The position numbers and the translations under genes were made by a program. This document shows positions 16,652 through 25,254 of a stretch of 33,836 bases of DNA, piece after piece. Source of the stretch: Planctomycetaceae bacterium (GTDB lineage Bacteria; Planctomycetota; Planctomycetia; Pirellulales; UBA1268); contig JAIXPT010000429.1 of assembly GCA_027486095.1 (NCBI GenBank), forward strand, positions 1 to 33,836. The letters are read 5' to 3'. The notes below the pieces were generated by a model, which saw nothing but the letters and a program-made list of their open reading frames with translations, searched no databases and was not told the DNA's origin. Numbering within the stretch: the stretch's first letter is position 1; each line of letters starts with the position of its first letter.

Positions 16652-18507
16652 GCCACACCTCTCTTAAGAGCCGTCGTTGGCGTGAAACCGAGGGTGAAGT
16701 CGGCCGCACGGGTGGAAAGGTGTGGACTGTAATAGGGATCATGGTCGAGAACGTGATTCCAACGCTCATGCATGAATCGCACCTCCCCGTGGAAACGGGC
16801 GAGCTTTTCAGGGCTGTCGTCGGCACCACGGGATACGGATTCGTGGTGCACCAGTTCCGCGTAGGGTGTCCAGATGTTGCGGTACCCGGCGGCGCGCAGG
16901 CGTAAGCAGAAATCCACGTCGTTGAATGCCACCGCCAGTCGCTCTTCCAGCCCCCCCACTTCATCGAACGCCTTGCGCCGCACGACGAGGCAGGCTCCCG
17001 TGACAGCCGAGAGTTCCTGGTGGAGAACAGCTCGGCCGACGTATCCTCCATGACCCTTCGGTAGGCGTGGATGAGCGTGATTCGCCACGCCCCCGATTCC
17101 GATGATCACCCCTCCGTGCTGGAGCGTGCCATCCGGATACCAAAGGCGGGCACCGACGGCACCGACATCGGGCAGGATCGCCAGCGACACCATCTCCTCG
17201 AGCCAATCAGGTGAGACGACTTCGATGTCGTCATTGAGAAGACACACGACCTCTCCGTGCGTCCTGCCAACGGCGGCATTGTTCAGCTTCGAATAGTTGA
17301 ACGGTGAGTCGTCACGGATCACGGTGATCGGGCTTCGTTGAGCCAGATCCGTCAGCGTGCGGAGTGTGGCGATATCGCAGCTACCATTATCGACGATCGT
17401 GATGTCGTATCTCGGGTAGGTCGTTCGGCTCATGATCGAATCGACCGCGGTTTTTAAGAGGTGCCCGTGATCCCGCGTACAGATCACGATCGACACCAGC
17501 GGGTGATCGACCGGCAACCGATGCCTGACCCGGTGGAAGCCGGGAGCTTCCGCCACCGGCTCCACCGTCCCATCGCGGCCCACCTGCACCAGATGGGCCG
17601 ACACCGCGCGCCGAGCCGCATCCACGCAATACTGCTTTTCATCCATGGAAACCGCCGTGCTCCCCGGCATGGCCCGCCAGTGGTAGAGCACCCGGGGGAT
17701 GTGCACGACACGGTTTCGTCCGGCCGCAGCCACGACCCTGAGGGCCAGATCGTGATCCTGCGAGCCGTCGTATTCCGGGCGGAATCCACCCAGCGCGACG
17801 ATCAGATCACGGCGATAGACGCCCAGGTGCGACACCATGTTTTGGGCGAGCAGCAGCTCATGGTTGAAGTCGCACTTGAAATATGGGTGAAACCGCCGCC
17901 CGTGGTCGTCGATCTTGTCTTCGTCGGAATACAAGAGCGCCGCATCGGGGTGCCGATTGATCGCCTCGGCGACCCAATAGAGCGCCTGTGGCGGGAGGAT
18001 GTCGTCGTGATCGACGAGCGCCGCGAATTCACCGGTCGCCAGCTCGAGCGCCGAATTCGACGCTCTGGAAATGTTTCCCCGCGACGTGCGGTAACACACC
18101 TTGATCCGTGGATCGGTGGCGGCATGCCGCTCGAGAATCGTGCGCACATGGGGCGCGGTGGAGACATCGTCGGCAATGCAGAGTTCCCAGCACTCGTACG
18201 CCTGGTCGCGGACCGATTGGATCGCCTCCTCGAGGATTTGCGGGGCCGTGTTGAACACCGGCATCACCACCGAGATCAACGGCTCGTGACTCCACGACCG
18301 CGACGACTGCCGCATGATCACAAGATCGCTGGCCGTGGGGGTGTCGTGTTCGCGCGCCCACTCAGCGTAGACGGCGTGCTGGCGTGCGGCGTTCGTGATG
18401 CTCCGACGCTGCTTTCGCGTTCGGCAGAACGTCCGCATCCGTCTGATCGGCTCGTCGATAAAAGGCAGACGTTCAACCGCGTCGCCGATCATGGTTCCGA
18501 TTCGCAT
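16648..18507 (-). CDS. Two-domain family 2 glycosyltransferase (GT2-GT2)
   Basis: A 619-aa protein with two GT-A domains in tandem. Domain one (about 75-300) starts ISVVMPVFNTAP, has ALVDHDDILPP as its DxD site, and contains LLYSDEDKID. Domain two (about 345-560) starts VSIVICTRDHGH, carries CLLNDDIEVVSPDW and ends with VAFNDVDFCLRLRAAGYRN. Tandem GT2 proteins like this often add two successive residues to O-antigen-like glycans. ATG 18507 is chosen, with GAGGG six bases before it; the ORF-track GTG at 18528 lacks a site. It is the first gene of the seven-gene minus-strand run and overlaps the next gene by ATGA. Confidence 0.87.
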   Translation of the reverse strand: MRIGTMIGDAVERLPFIDEPIRRMRTFCRTRKQRRSITNAARQHAVYAEWAREHDTPTASDLVIMRQSSRSWSHEPLISVVMPVFNTAPQILEEAIQSVRDQAYECWELCIADDVSTAPHVRTILERHAATDPRIKVCYRTSRGNISRASNSALELATGEFAALVDHDDILPPQALYWVAEAINRHPDAALLYSDEDKIDDHGRRFHPYFKCDFNHELLLAQNMVSHLGVYRRDLIVALGGFRPEYDGSQDHDLALRVVAAAGRNRVVHIPRVLYHWRAMPGSTAVSMDEKQYCVDAARRAVSAHLVQVGRDGTVEPVAEAPGFHRVRHRLPVDHPLVSIVICTRDHGHLLKTAVDSIMSRTTYPRYDITIVDNGSCDIATLRTLTDLAQRSPITVIRDDSPFNYSKLNNAAVGRTHGEVVCLLNDDIEVVSPDWLEEMVSLAILPDVGAVGARLWYPDGTLQHGGVIIGIGGVANHAHPRLPKGHGGYVGRAVLHQELSAVTGACLVVRRKAFDEVGGLEERLAVAFNDVDFCLRLRAAGYRNIWTPYAELVHHESVSRGADDSPEKLARFHGEVRFMHERWNHVLDHDPYYSPHLSTRAADFTLGFTPTTALKRGVA

Positions 18508-18758
18508 CGCCAGCCCTCGACCACGCACGTAGTTTCGTGCCTGGTGCGGAGCGTAGACGATGCCTGCAGGGGAACCCAGACCTTTTCACCCGTCAATTCC
18601 GCCCGGCCTGCCCCATATTTCTCCCCCCTTGCGAAGTATCAAGCAGGGCTGCGTAGTCTGGGAGGCCTGCGGCGAGATTGCGAATTTTCAAGATTCTTCG
18701 GGCCGCAGTCGATACCTCGGAAAGATCATCACACGCCGCGCTCCTCGGGTCCGCCATC

Positions 18759-19733
18759 ATGAGCCGACTCACGCTGTTGCTTCGAGACATTGCCGCTCGT
18801 GGATCACGCGCCGGAAGTTCCACCGAGCAGCCACAGCCCGACGCACTGTCGCCATGGCTTGGCGAGTGCCTTCCGCTCATCAGGCCCGGGTTTCCCATCG
18901 CGGTCTGCTGGTCGGCGAAGGCCGGCTGCACGACCGTGCTCAAATGGTTCCTCGCCCACAATCACTTGCTCGAAGAAGCCCTGGCGTACTCGTCATGGGT
19001 GCACGACTACCGCGAGCAGCGGTTGTGCGCCGGGCACGACTATCTGAGGCAATGCGTTCACACCTTTGACAACCTGCTCCCCGACCCATTCATCATCAAG
19101 GTGATCCGCAGCCCGGCCTCACGGGCTGTGAGTAGCTTCCTCCATTTTCTGCGGAATGAGCACAGCTCCGCCTGGGCTGCCGGTGCCACCGTGAACGCGT
19201 GGAAGCAGGCAGCCGGGCTCGGCCACCAGCGGGGGCTGAGCTTTCGACAATTTCTCCACTTCATAGCCGACGAACAACGGCTCGGGCACGTGATCGACAT
19301 TCATTTCCGGCCGCAATACACGCCGCTGCAAGACACCCGGGTGCATGCTCACTTGAAGCTTGAAAAACTCGCGGCCGGCCTGGCCGAGCTCGAGGATATG
19401 TTTCACCTCCGGCATGTTGCCGTGCAGGGGCTGAGCGTCTCCGAGCATCACAATCCCCCGACCGCCGCCTGCACGTGGCCGGAAACACCGGCGGCATTGC
19501 CCGCCGATCGGCACACGCTCGCGACGTACGGCACGCCCTCTACAGACGCGTTTCTCGACCGGGACACGCGCGCTCTCATTCGGGGCGTCTATCGCATCGA
19601 CTACGAAGCGTATCCCTGGGCCTACCCGGATCTGGCCACGACCCCGGCGATCTACCCATCGACGATTTCATTCCCTGAGGCGGCTGTCCGTGACATCAGC
19701 CCGAGTCCGCCCGCGCGCCGGGTCGCCGCCTGA
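18759..19733 (+). CDS. Sulfotransferase family protein
   Basis: A 324-aa probable PAPS-dependent sulfotransferase. AVCWSAKAGCTTVLKWFL is the 5'-phosphosulfate loop and FIIKVIRSPASRAVSSFLHFL the 3'-phosphate region. The HLKLEKLAAGLAEL segment further on is typical of carbohydrate sulfotransferases in bacteria. I prefer ATG 18759 to the TTG at 18678; the extra 27 residues would precede the fold. It diverges from the double-GT2 gene across 251 bases with no strong promoter visible. Its last 82 bases overlap, antisense, the end of the convergent methyltransferase gene. It belongs to a different subfamily from the sulfotransferase at 5035. Confidence 0.8.
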   Translation: MSRLTLLLRDIAARGSRAGSSTEQPQPDALSPWLGECLPLIRPGFPIAVCWSAKAGCTTVLKWFLAHNHLLEEALAYSSWVHDYREQRLCAGHDYLRQCVHTFDNLLPDPFIIKVIRSPASRAVSSFLHFLRNEHSSAWAAGATVNAWKQAAGLGHQRGLSFRQFLHFIADEQRLGHVIDIHFRPQYTPLQDTRVHAHLKLEKLAAGLAELEDMFHLRHVAVQGLSVSEHHNPPTAACTWPETPAALPADRHTLATYGTPSTDAFLDRDTRALIRGVYRIDYEAYPWAYPDLATTPAIYPSTISFPEAAVRDISPSPPARRVAA

Positions 19734-20638
19734 CGCGAGGAGACGTTTCCAATGCCTGCCAGTTGGCGGCAGATCCGGCGCACCTCGCGCCTCACGCGAC
19801 CGAGCAAGCCAGGCCGAGCGTTCGCCTGCGGATTGCTGACGCCTGCGGGCTGCCCAGGCGGCAGGTCCGCGTGACGCCCGGCAGCGGTGGAGCGCTCTCC
19901 GCGGAACGGCGTGCCATCCCATAGTGACAGCGGCCAGTCGGGCAGCGCCGCATCCGACGCGACGATCACGTCGTACATGGCGTCCTGCAACTGGGCATCG
20001 CGAGCGTAGCCTGTGAAGTCGCCGCGATATTCCCGGAATCCCGCAGCCTGTCCCTCAGGCACGATCAAGGAGCCATACACGACGCGTTGCCGCAACAGCC
20101 GCACATAGGGAAAAAATCGGGCCACGAGTTCCCGAAACTCCTCGCATGAAAGTTCCTTGAGATGATACGGATTCGCATGCCCTGTCGCTTCGCTGTAGAA
20201 GCGGCGGTCGGGTGATGAAATGATCATCCGTCCGCCCGGCCTGAGGACGCGGCGAAGCTCGGCGAGCATTTCGTCGTGCTCCCGCAGGTGCTCGATTGTC
20301 TCGAAGCTCACCACGAGATCGACGGCGGCGGCGGGCAAAGGCACGGCCGTCGCCGAGCCGTGCAGATAGCGGAGATTTTTGCGTCGATACTTCGCGGCGG
20401 CGTGGGCGACGACGTCGGCGGCGACATCGACCCCCACGACGCTTCTGGCACATCCCGCAAGCAGATTCGACCCATAACCTTCCCCGCATGCGACATCCAG
20501 AACATCGAGTCCTGCGGCGATCTCATGGGCGAGCGCATAGCGGTGCAGATGTTCCAGTGCCGTATGGGTCTGATTGTCCGTCATCAGCCGCTCCCCAGGG
20601 TTGGTCAGGGAGGGTGCGGTGTGCTGTTCTTCGTGCAT
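19652..20638 (-). CDS. SAM-dependent methyltransferase with C-terminal basic helix
   Basis: A 328-aa protein. GERL, then EHLHRYALAHEIAAGLDVLDVACGEGYGS match the start of a well-known glycan-locus methyltransferase group. SFETIEHLREHDEMLAELRRVLRPGG is the core. The GERL motif argues for ATG 20638, or the ATG at 20662, and against the internal ATG 20584 despite its good GGGGAG site. Near the C-terminus lies GRVRREVRRICRQLAGIGN, a basic helix also present at the end of the methyltransferase at 21667. About 30 residues follow it, encoded mostly antisense to the sulfotransferase tail, and these look like a read-through extension. Acceptor unknown. Confidence 0.8.
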   Translation of the reverse strand: MHEEQHTAPSLTNPGERLMTDNQTHTALEHLHRYALAHEIAAGLDVLDVACGEGYGSNLLAGCARSVVGVDVAADVVAHAAAKYRRKNLRYLHGSATAVPLPAAAVDLVVSFETIEHLREHDEMLAELRRVLRPGGRMIISSPDRRFYSEATGHANPYHLKELSCEEFRELVARFFPYVRLLRQRVVYGSLIVPEGQAAGFREYRGDFTGYARDAQLQDAMYDVIVASDAALPDWPLSLWDGTPFRGERSTAAGRHADLPPGQPAGVSNPQANARPGLLGRVRREVRRICRQLAGIGNVSSRQAATRRAGGLGLMSRTAASGNEIVDG

Positions 20639-20681
20639 CGCAGAGTCGCCCTCCGAGACCATTCAATCCGGTCTGCCCTCG

Positions 20682-21428
20682 TCAGCGGACGGCCGTGAAA
20701 GCGCATGCCGACGGATATTCGGCAGCGACGATCCGGCATTCGCCGAAGCCGGCTTTGATCACATGGCTCCATGCGTCCGCACCGTATTCCGTTTCCACGC
20801 GGTAGTCGTCCATATTCGCGCGGGGTGCACCGTGAAAGCTCGGCGGCAGGCCGGCCCGCGAGCGGGACGTCCGCCCGACGATCACTGGCACCGTGAAGCA
20901 GCAGGCACCGCCGGATCGCAACACGCGGCGGCATTCCGCAAGCCCGCGCACCGGATCGGGCACGTGCTCGAGCGTGTCGGAATGAACCACCAGGTCGAAC
21001 GAGCCGTCGGCGAACGGCATCGCCAGCATGTCAACCTCGGGATACGACCGTTCGACGTGGCCGGGAAGGCGGCGCAGGAACGACGTCAGATTTCCCGCAC
21101 CATTGAGCTCGAGCACTGCCAGCCGGCCTGCGGCGGGCGAGCACACCCAGGTCTCGAAGGTGCCCCTACCATCGAAATATCGCATCACGGCGGTCGCCAG
21201 GGCGATCGATCGCAGGCTCGAGTGGCACCCGCGGCACGCGGTGCCCTGCTGCCGATCGATATAGGCGGCCTCGGTCCGGGAAAGCCCCCACTCCTTGATC
21301 AGTTCGGGCCAGAGGACAGAACGGCTCTCGAACTCGGTGCCGCCGCAGCATGCACAGCGTGCGATGAAGGCCTGCGATGAAGCCGCCTCGCTGCGCGGGC
21401 GAAACCGGCGCATGAAATCAAAGATCAT
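20682..21428 (-). CDS. SAM-dependent methyltransferase with N-terminal CxxC pairs
   Basis: A 248-aa protein. The N-terminal part has CACCGG and, 35-40 residues later, CRGC, suggesting a small zinc-binding module. WPELIKEWGLSRTEAAYIDRQQG lies between them. The methyltransferase core has VLELNGAGNL in the motif I position and FDLVVHSDTLEHVPDPVRGLAECRRVLRSGG. In motif I the usual G-x-G-x-G is degenerate (LNGAGN). The ORF-track start at 21698 adds 90 residues of no recognisable character; ATG 21428 or ATG 21413 is more likely, although neither has a clear ribosome site. It diverges from the next gene and is followed by another methyltransferase gene on the same strand. Confidence 0.75.
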   Translation of the reverse strand: MIFDFMRRFRPRSEAASSQAFIARCACCGGTEFESRSVLWPELIKEWGLSRTEAAYIDRQQGTACRGCHSSLRSIALATAVMRYFDGRGTFETWVCSPAAGRLAVLELNGAGNLTSFLRRLPGHVERSYPEVDMLAMPFADGSFDLVVHSDTLEHVPDPVRGLAECRRVLRSGGACCFTVPVIVGRTSRSRAGLPPSFHGAPRANMDDYRVETEYGADAWSHVIKAGFGECRIVAAEYPSACAFTAVR

Positions 21429-21666
21429 GACGCAACTTATTGGAATACTTTGCGGGATTCGGGAGGTATAGGCGATGACCGACCTGAGACGCCAGACCGC
21501 CTCCCGAATGGGTGAGAGTCGCCTGATCGGCTGATGGACTGCCGCCACGCCAGCGAGAGAACGCCGAGAACGGGCTTCCGTGCCTCGTGTATGGCCGGCT
21601 ACCTTCCTCCCCACGCACCCCTCACACATGGGATGGGGGGCACGTTCTTCGCAAGGAATGCCCTTC

Positions 21667-22632
21667 ATGGACCGCCTCACGATTCTGCGCAACGGCATCG
21701 GAAAGAAGTCCGCGGTGCTCGAGATCGGTCCCTATTTCAATCCGATCGCCCCGCGGCGCGACGGCTATCGCGTCACCACCATCGACGTTTTCGATGCCGC
21801 TGAACTCCGAACCCGAGCCGCCGCCGATCCTCATCTCGGCCCGGACCGAGTGCCGGGCATTGAAGCCGTGGACTTGGTGGGGTCGGCCTGCGATCTCGCC
21901 GACCTCTCGATTGCAGCCTATGGGCAGGATCGTAAATACGACTGGATTCTTTCCTCTCACAACTTCGAACATCTGCCCGATCCGATCCGCTTCCTGAGGC
22001 AGTGCGCTGCGGTGCTCGGCCCCCACGGCACGCTGCGGATGGCCGTTCCCGACAAGCGATTCTGCTTCGATCACTTCAGGCAGATCTCCGATATCTCGGA
22101 GTGGCTCCAGGCCTTTCACGAGCAGCGAAAAAAGCCCACGGTCTACCAGGCGTTCCGTGAGGAGGCCCACCGCAGCACGCTCGGCGAAGACGGCCAATGG
22201 ACGCCGGTGCGCCAAACCTTGGCCTTCTACCAGACATGGTTCGGCCCCGACGGCGCCGTGCCCGAGAGCTACATCGACACCCACTGCTGGGCCTTCACGC
22301 CAGAGTCGTTCGAGCTGTTGCTCCACGATGCACGGGCCTTCGGCCTGGTGCCCCTCCGCATCGCGCGCATCTCAGAGCCCCACGGGCTCGAGTTTTTCGT
22401 GGACCTCTGCCCAGACGACGTCGAGGAACCATGGTCGGAGGAAGGCTATTACACGACTCGGGAGTCGCTGCTCAGGCGCTGTCTGGCGGCGGAGAGCCGA
22501 CATGCGGCGGGGGCCGGGGTGCGGCGCACGCGGCCCTCGACGCCACATCCCCGTGGAATCCCCGGCAAGGTCGTGCGTGAAGTCACCCGCGTGGCACGTC
22601 AGATGGCGAATCTCGGGTCGCAGCGCGGATAG
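21667..22632 (+). CDS. SAM-dependent methyltransferase, AVPDKR subtype with C-terminal basic helix
   Basis: A 321-aa methyltransferase. AVLEIGPYFNPIAPRRDGYRVTTIDVF is motif I plus strand two, ILSSHNFEHLPDPIRFLRQC the core, and LRMAVPDKRFCFDHF the signature shared with the gene at 15833. WAFTPESFELLL and LEFFVDL are further matches to that paralogue. The last 22 residues contain GKVVREVTRVARQMANLGS, which is closely similar to a helix near the end of the methyltransferase at 19652. ATG 21667 is chosen because AAGGA lies nine bases upstream; ATG 21658 and the ORF-track start at 21580 are less likely. It converges on the FkbM-type gene. Confidence 0.82.
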   Translation: MDRLTILRNGIGKKSAVLEIGPYFNPIAPRRDGYRVTTIDVFDAAELRTRAAADPHLGPDRVPGIEAVDLVGSACDLADLSIAAYGQDRKYDWILSSHNFEHLPDPIRFLRQCAAVLGPHGTLRMAVPDKRFCFDHFRQISDISEWLQAFHEQRKKPTVYQAFREEAHRSTLGEDGQWTPVRQTLAFYQTWFGPDGAVPESYIDTHCWAFTPESFELLLHDARAFGLVPLRIARISEPHGLEFFVDLCPDDVEEPWSEEGYYTTRESLLRRCLAAESRHAAGAGVRRTRPSTPHPRGIPGKVVREVTRVARQMANLGSQRG

Positions 22633-22694
22633 CCTCGCTGGCGACCTGCTTAACGCTGCTCGCCTGAGCGGAGGCCGGCGAGGTTGTAGATTTT
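22633..22694 (+). terminator. Possible terminator between convergent methyltransferase genes
   Basis: CCTCGCTGGC at 22633-22642 pairs with GCCGGCGAGG at 22674-22683 (one G-T pair). A smaller internal hairpin (GCTC-GCCT-GAGC) lies between, and TTGTAGATTTTG follows. It begins right after the stop of the gene at 21667 and could end that transcript. The long loop and interrupted T tract lower confidence. Confidence 0.4.
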
Positions 22695-22739
22695 GTCCGG
22701 CCGTGACCGCGTACGAATGGCGGTTTGGAGCGGATTCGG

Positions 22740-23693
22740 TCAGTAGCGGAACGCTCCGAGCCGGAAATCGGCCCGCCCCCTGTAGCAGGGGGAATCGAGC
22801 GGGCCCGGAAAGAGCTCCGCGCTCGGCTCGAGCCCCACGTCCCGCGTGCGCACGAGCGTCAACTCGAGCACCGAGGGCAGGGGGATACCACCGACGATTG
22901 CATATGGCCGGTGGTTGTTGGCGTGGACATGAATGACGCGGTGGCCGGCGGTGAGCACCGCGACGGCCCGCCCCACCAGCGCCGCGAACTCCGGATCCGT
23001 CAGCCGTTCGAGGAAATGAATCTCGATCACGATCTGCCTGAAGTGCCCCAGGCAGTCGTCCGGCAGTCCGGCGAGCACATCCCATTCGCAGCCCTCGATG
23101 TCGCACTTGAGCAGCAGGTCGTCGCGGCCGCGGTGCCCGTTCCGGTCGAGGAGGCGCGGGAGGGTCTCGAGGTCGGCGGTGGCCCGCGGTCCCAGGCCCG
23201 TCTTCGACCAGTGGAACCGCGGATGCTCCAGCGGAAGCCGGTCGATCGTGTGGTCGTACTGGAACACTTCGATCCCCCGTTCGGCCATCGCCACATCCCA
23301 CGACACCTCGTCGCAGATGCCGATCGAGTAGGCAGCCCCGATGCCGGCGAAATCTTCGAGCATGACATACCCTCCGTCGGCCTCCTTGCCGATGCGAATC
23401 TTGCCGCGCTGCGTCGCCCGCATCGGCTCGAGCCGGCGGAGAATCGGCTCGACTCGCTCCTGCACGCCGGCGGAGTCGTCGTAGACGAAGCCGTCGGTCG
23501 CCATCGTCCGCCGCGTCGTGTATTCCGGCATGGCGACGAGCTTCCGGACCATGTCACCGAAGTCGCCACAGGATTCGAGGAAGGGCTTGATCTCGGCCGG
23601 ACCGCTTGGATGTCGGCCGAGGATGTTTGCGAAGCCCCATACGACGTCGGCGCTCGAGAGGCTCTTGGCCTTCTTCAACCTGAAACCGAGCAT
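22740..23693 (-). CDS. FkbM-type SAM-dependent methyltransferase
   Basis: A 317-aa protein. KIRIGKEADGGYVMLEDF opens the fold, AAYSIGICDEVSWDVAMAERG is the SAM-binding region, and LLLKCDIEGCEWDVLAGL matches the FkbM signature (KxDxEGxE). FRQIVIEIHFLERL follows. FkbM enzymes methylate sugar or polyketide hydroxyls. The first 70 residues (VWGFANILGRHPSGPAEIKPF onwards) resemble the short helical DUF4214-like repeat seen in some surface-glycan enzymes, but weakly. ATG 23693 has GAGG nine bases upstream. It is the last gene of the rhamnose operon, 31 bases after the GT2 module, so its target is probably the same glycan (inference). Confidence 0.8.
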   Translation of the reverse strand: MLGFRLKKAKSLSSADVVWGFANILGRHPSGPAEIKPFLESCGDFGDMVRKLVAMPEYTTRRTMATDGFVYDDSAGVQERVEPILRRLEPMRATQRGKIRIGKEADGGYVMLEDFAGIGAAYSIGICDEVSWDVAMAERGIEVFQYDHTIDRLPLEHPRFHWSKTGLGPRATADLETLPRLLDRNGHRGRDDLLLKCDIEGCEWDVLAGLPDDCLGHFRQIVIEIHFLERLTDPEFAALVGRAVAVLTAGHRVIHVHANNHRPYAIVGGIPLPSVLELTLVRTRDVGLEPSAELFPGPLDSPCYRGRADFRLGAFRY

Positions 23694-23724
23694 CGGTTGT
23701 AACCTCGGGGGTGACGGGGGTCGG

Positions 23725-25254
23725 CTACGCGGCACGACGACGACGCTTCGCCTCGCGGAGCCACTCGCGGACCGTGCGGGCGAACCGAAACTGCAGCACC
23801 GCCTGCTTGAGTGGATGATGCGGCCGGCGCGGCGGTGCTGGAGCGGGTCGCGCCGTGGATTGCCGCGTCGCCACCTCCAGCATGGCGACCCACGACATCG
23901 CCCAGCCGTCGTCATGAGACGCCCGGCCCCATTCCTCCGCCTGCCCAAGTCGAGAGAAGGCGGCGCAGAGGTCGTCGAAAAGCCGGCATCTGAGGGCTTC
24001 AATCCGCGCATCCGCCAGCTTGATCCGGTGCGCCGCGGCACCGGACAGCGGCTGCGTGGACCCGGACCGTCGATCCAGTTCATCGAAGGCGGCCAGGAGG
24101 GGTGCGAGCCGGCGTTCCCACGGCTCGTCGCCCTCGGGCGATCCACAGGCGATGCGGCGGCGACGTTCGAGCTCGAGATCCTGGTAGAAGGCGAGGCTGT
24201 CTTCGCCGACGAGCCGCGGATGCATCGCATCCAGGATGGTCCGCATGCTCCCCGCTCGGCGCATCCGCTCGAAGAACGAGTGCGGCGTCATCGCATGGAT
24301 GTGATAGCCCGTGGCATCGGCGAGGTAGCGGAGCCGGAGCCCCCGGTGCGAGAGCCGGTACCCGAGCTCGACGTCCTCGAACGCCGCGAAGCGAAACGCC
24401 TCGCTGAAGACCTGCTCGATATCCGCCGTCAATCGCCGCTTCCACGAAACATTACACGTGTAGAACCTGTCGTATGGCACGATTTTGCCGTCGTGCAGGT
24501 CGTGGTAGGCGAATTGATGGCCGCCCGCACCGACGATGTGGTTCATTAACCAGCCCGGGGACACATCCGGATGCCAATCGACCCTGCCGACGAATGCATC
24601 CTCGGGATTGGCGTGGTGACGATGGGCCTCGCGGTGGCGGGCCACGAGATCCCGGGCCGGCACGATGTCGTCGCCGGTGACGAGAAACAGTTCGCCCTCG
24701 GCCGCCTCGAGCGCAACATTCCGAGCCGCCCCGGGGCCATGAGGGCCGGGATTGTCGAGCACCCGCACGCGGAGTCCCTTGCCCGCCGCGGCGGCGATGC
24801 CGCGCACGGCATCACCATCTCCATGATCGTTGACCAGCAGGAGTTCGAAGGCGCGGTCGCTTTGGCCAGCGTAGCCGGCGATGGTCTTCGCCAGTTCGTG
24901 CGGGCGGTCCTTGGTGGGCATGATCACCGAGAGCGGGAGCGTGGCCGGCCGGCGGCGGCGGGCCGTTTTCCGCTCCTTCTCGGCACCCCATTGGTGCAAC
25001 GCATGCACGAGCGACTCGGCAGCGTGCCTCCAGGTGTATCGCGAGAAGACGTGGGCCCGGGCGACTGCCGCCGCCTCGTCGGCCGCCGCGGGGCTGCGGA
25101 GATACGTCCGCAGCGACTCGACGAGCGCGTCCTCGCGCACCTGACACCAGTAGGCACCTGGACCGACGAGGTAGTGTTCGGTGTCGTAGCACGGGCCGAC
25201 GGGCACCTCGTCGAATTCAAGCGGCAGGTATCCTCCCACCGGGGCGTATTCCAG
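23725..25254 (-). CDS. GT2 module of a frameshifted GT4-GT2 fusion
   Basis: This open frame (about 509 codons) starts in mid-protein, directly after a one-base frameshift in a four-C run. Its first 80 residues, from LEYAPVGGYLPLEFDEVP to ARAHVFSRYTW, are the natural C-terminal end of the GT4 domain encoded upstream. A linker follows, then a GT2 domain: LSVIMPTKDRPHELAKTIAGY, LLVNDHGDGDA, FLVTGDDIVPARDLVARH as the metal site, and FAAFEDVELGYRLSHRGLRL in the acceptor region. A helical, basic C-terminus ends in RRRRAA. No convincing independent start is present, so the module is probably expressed only if the frame is restored. The ORF-track portion upstream of 25254 is out of frame with any homology. 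Confidence 0.75.
   Translation of the reverse strand: MEYAPVGGYLPLEFDEVPVGPCYDTEHYLVGPGAYWCQVREDALVESLRTYLRSPAAADEAAAVARAHVFSRYTWRHAAESLVHALHQWGAEKERKTARRRRPATLPLSVIMPTKDRPHELAKTIAGYAGQSDRAFELLLVNDHGDGDAVRGIAAAAGKGLRVRVLDNPGPHGPGAARNVALEAAEGELFLVTGDDIVPARDLVARHREAHRHHANPEDAFVGRVDWHPDVSPGWLMNHIVGAGGHQFAYHDLHDGKIVPYDRFYTCNVSWKRRLTADIEQVFSEAFRFAAFEDVELGYRLSHRGLRLRYLADATGYHIHAMTPHSFFERMRRAGSMRTILDAMHPRLVGEDSLAFYQDLELERRRRIACGSPEGDEPWERRLAPLLAAFDELDRRSGSTQPLSGAAAHRIKLADARIEALRCRLFDDLCAAFSRLGQAEEWGRASHDDGWAMSWVAMLEVATRQSTARPAPAPPRRPHHPLKQAVLQFRFARTVREWLREAKRRRRAA

Noticed and set aside
18508-18758. Gap between divergent double-GT2 and sulfotransferase genes as a small RNA or promoter region
   Set aside because: It must contain promoters, but no convincing -35/-10 pair, hairpin or small ORF stands out.
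20584-20662. Internal ATG 20584 as the methyltransferase start, with a strong GGGGAG site
   Set aside because: It would remove the GERL motif that precedes the EHLHRYA segment in relatives, so an upstream ATG fits better.
21429-21666. Extended N-terminus (90 codons) of the methyltransferase ORF reaching 21698
   Set aside because: The sequence is of mixed, unrecognisable character and would overlap the divergent gene's start; the protein's recognisable part begins after ATG 21428.
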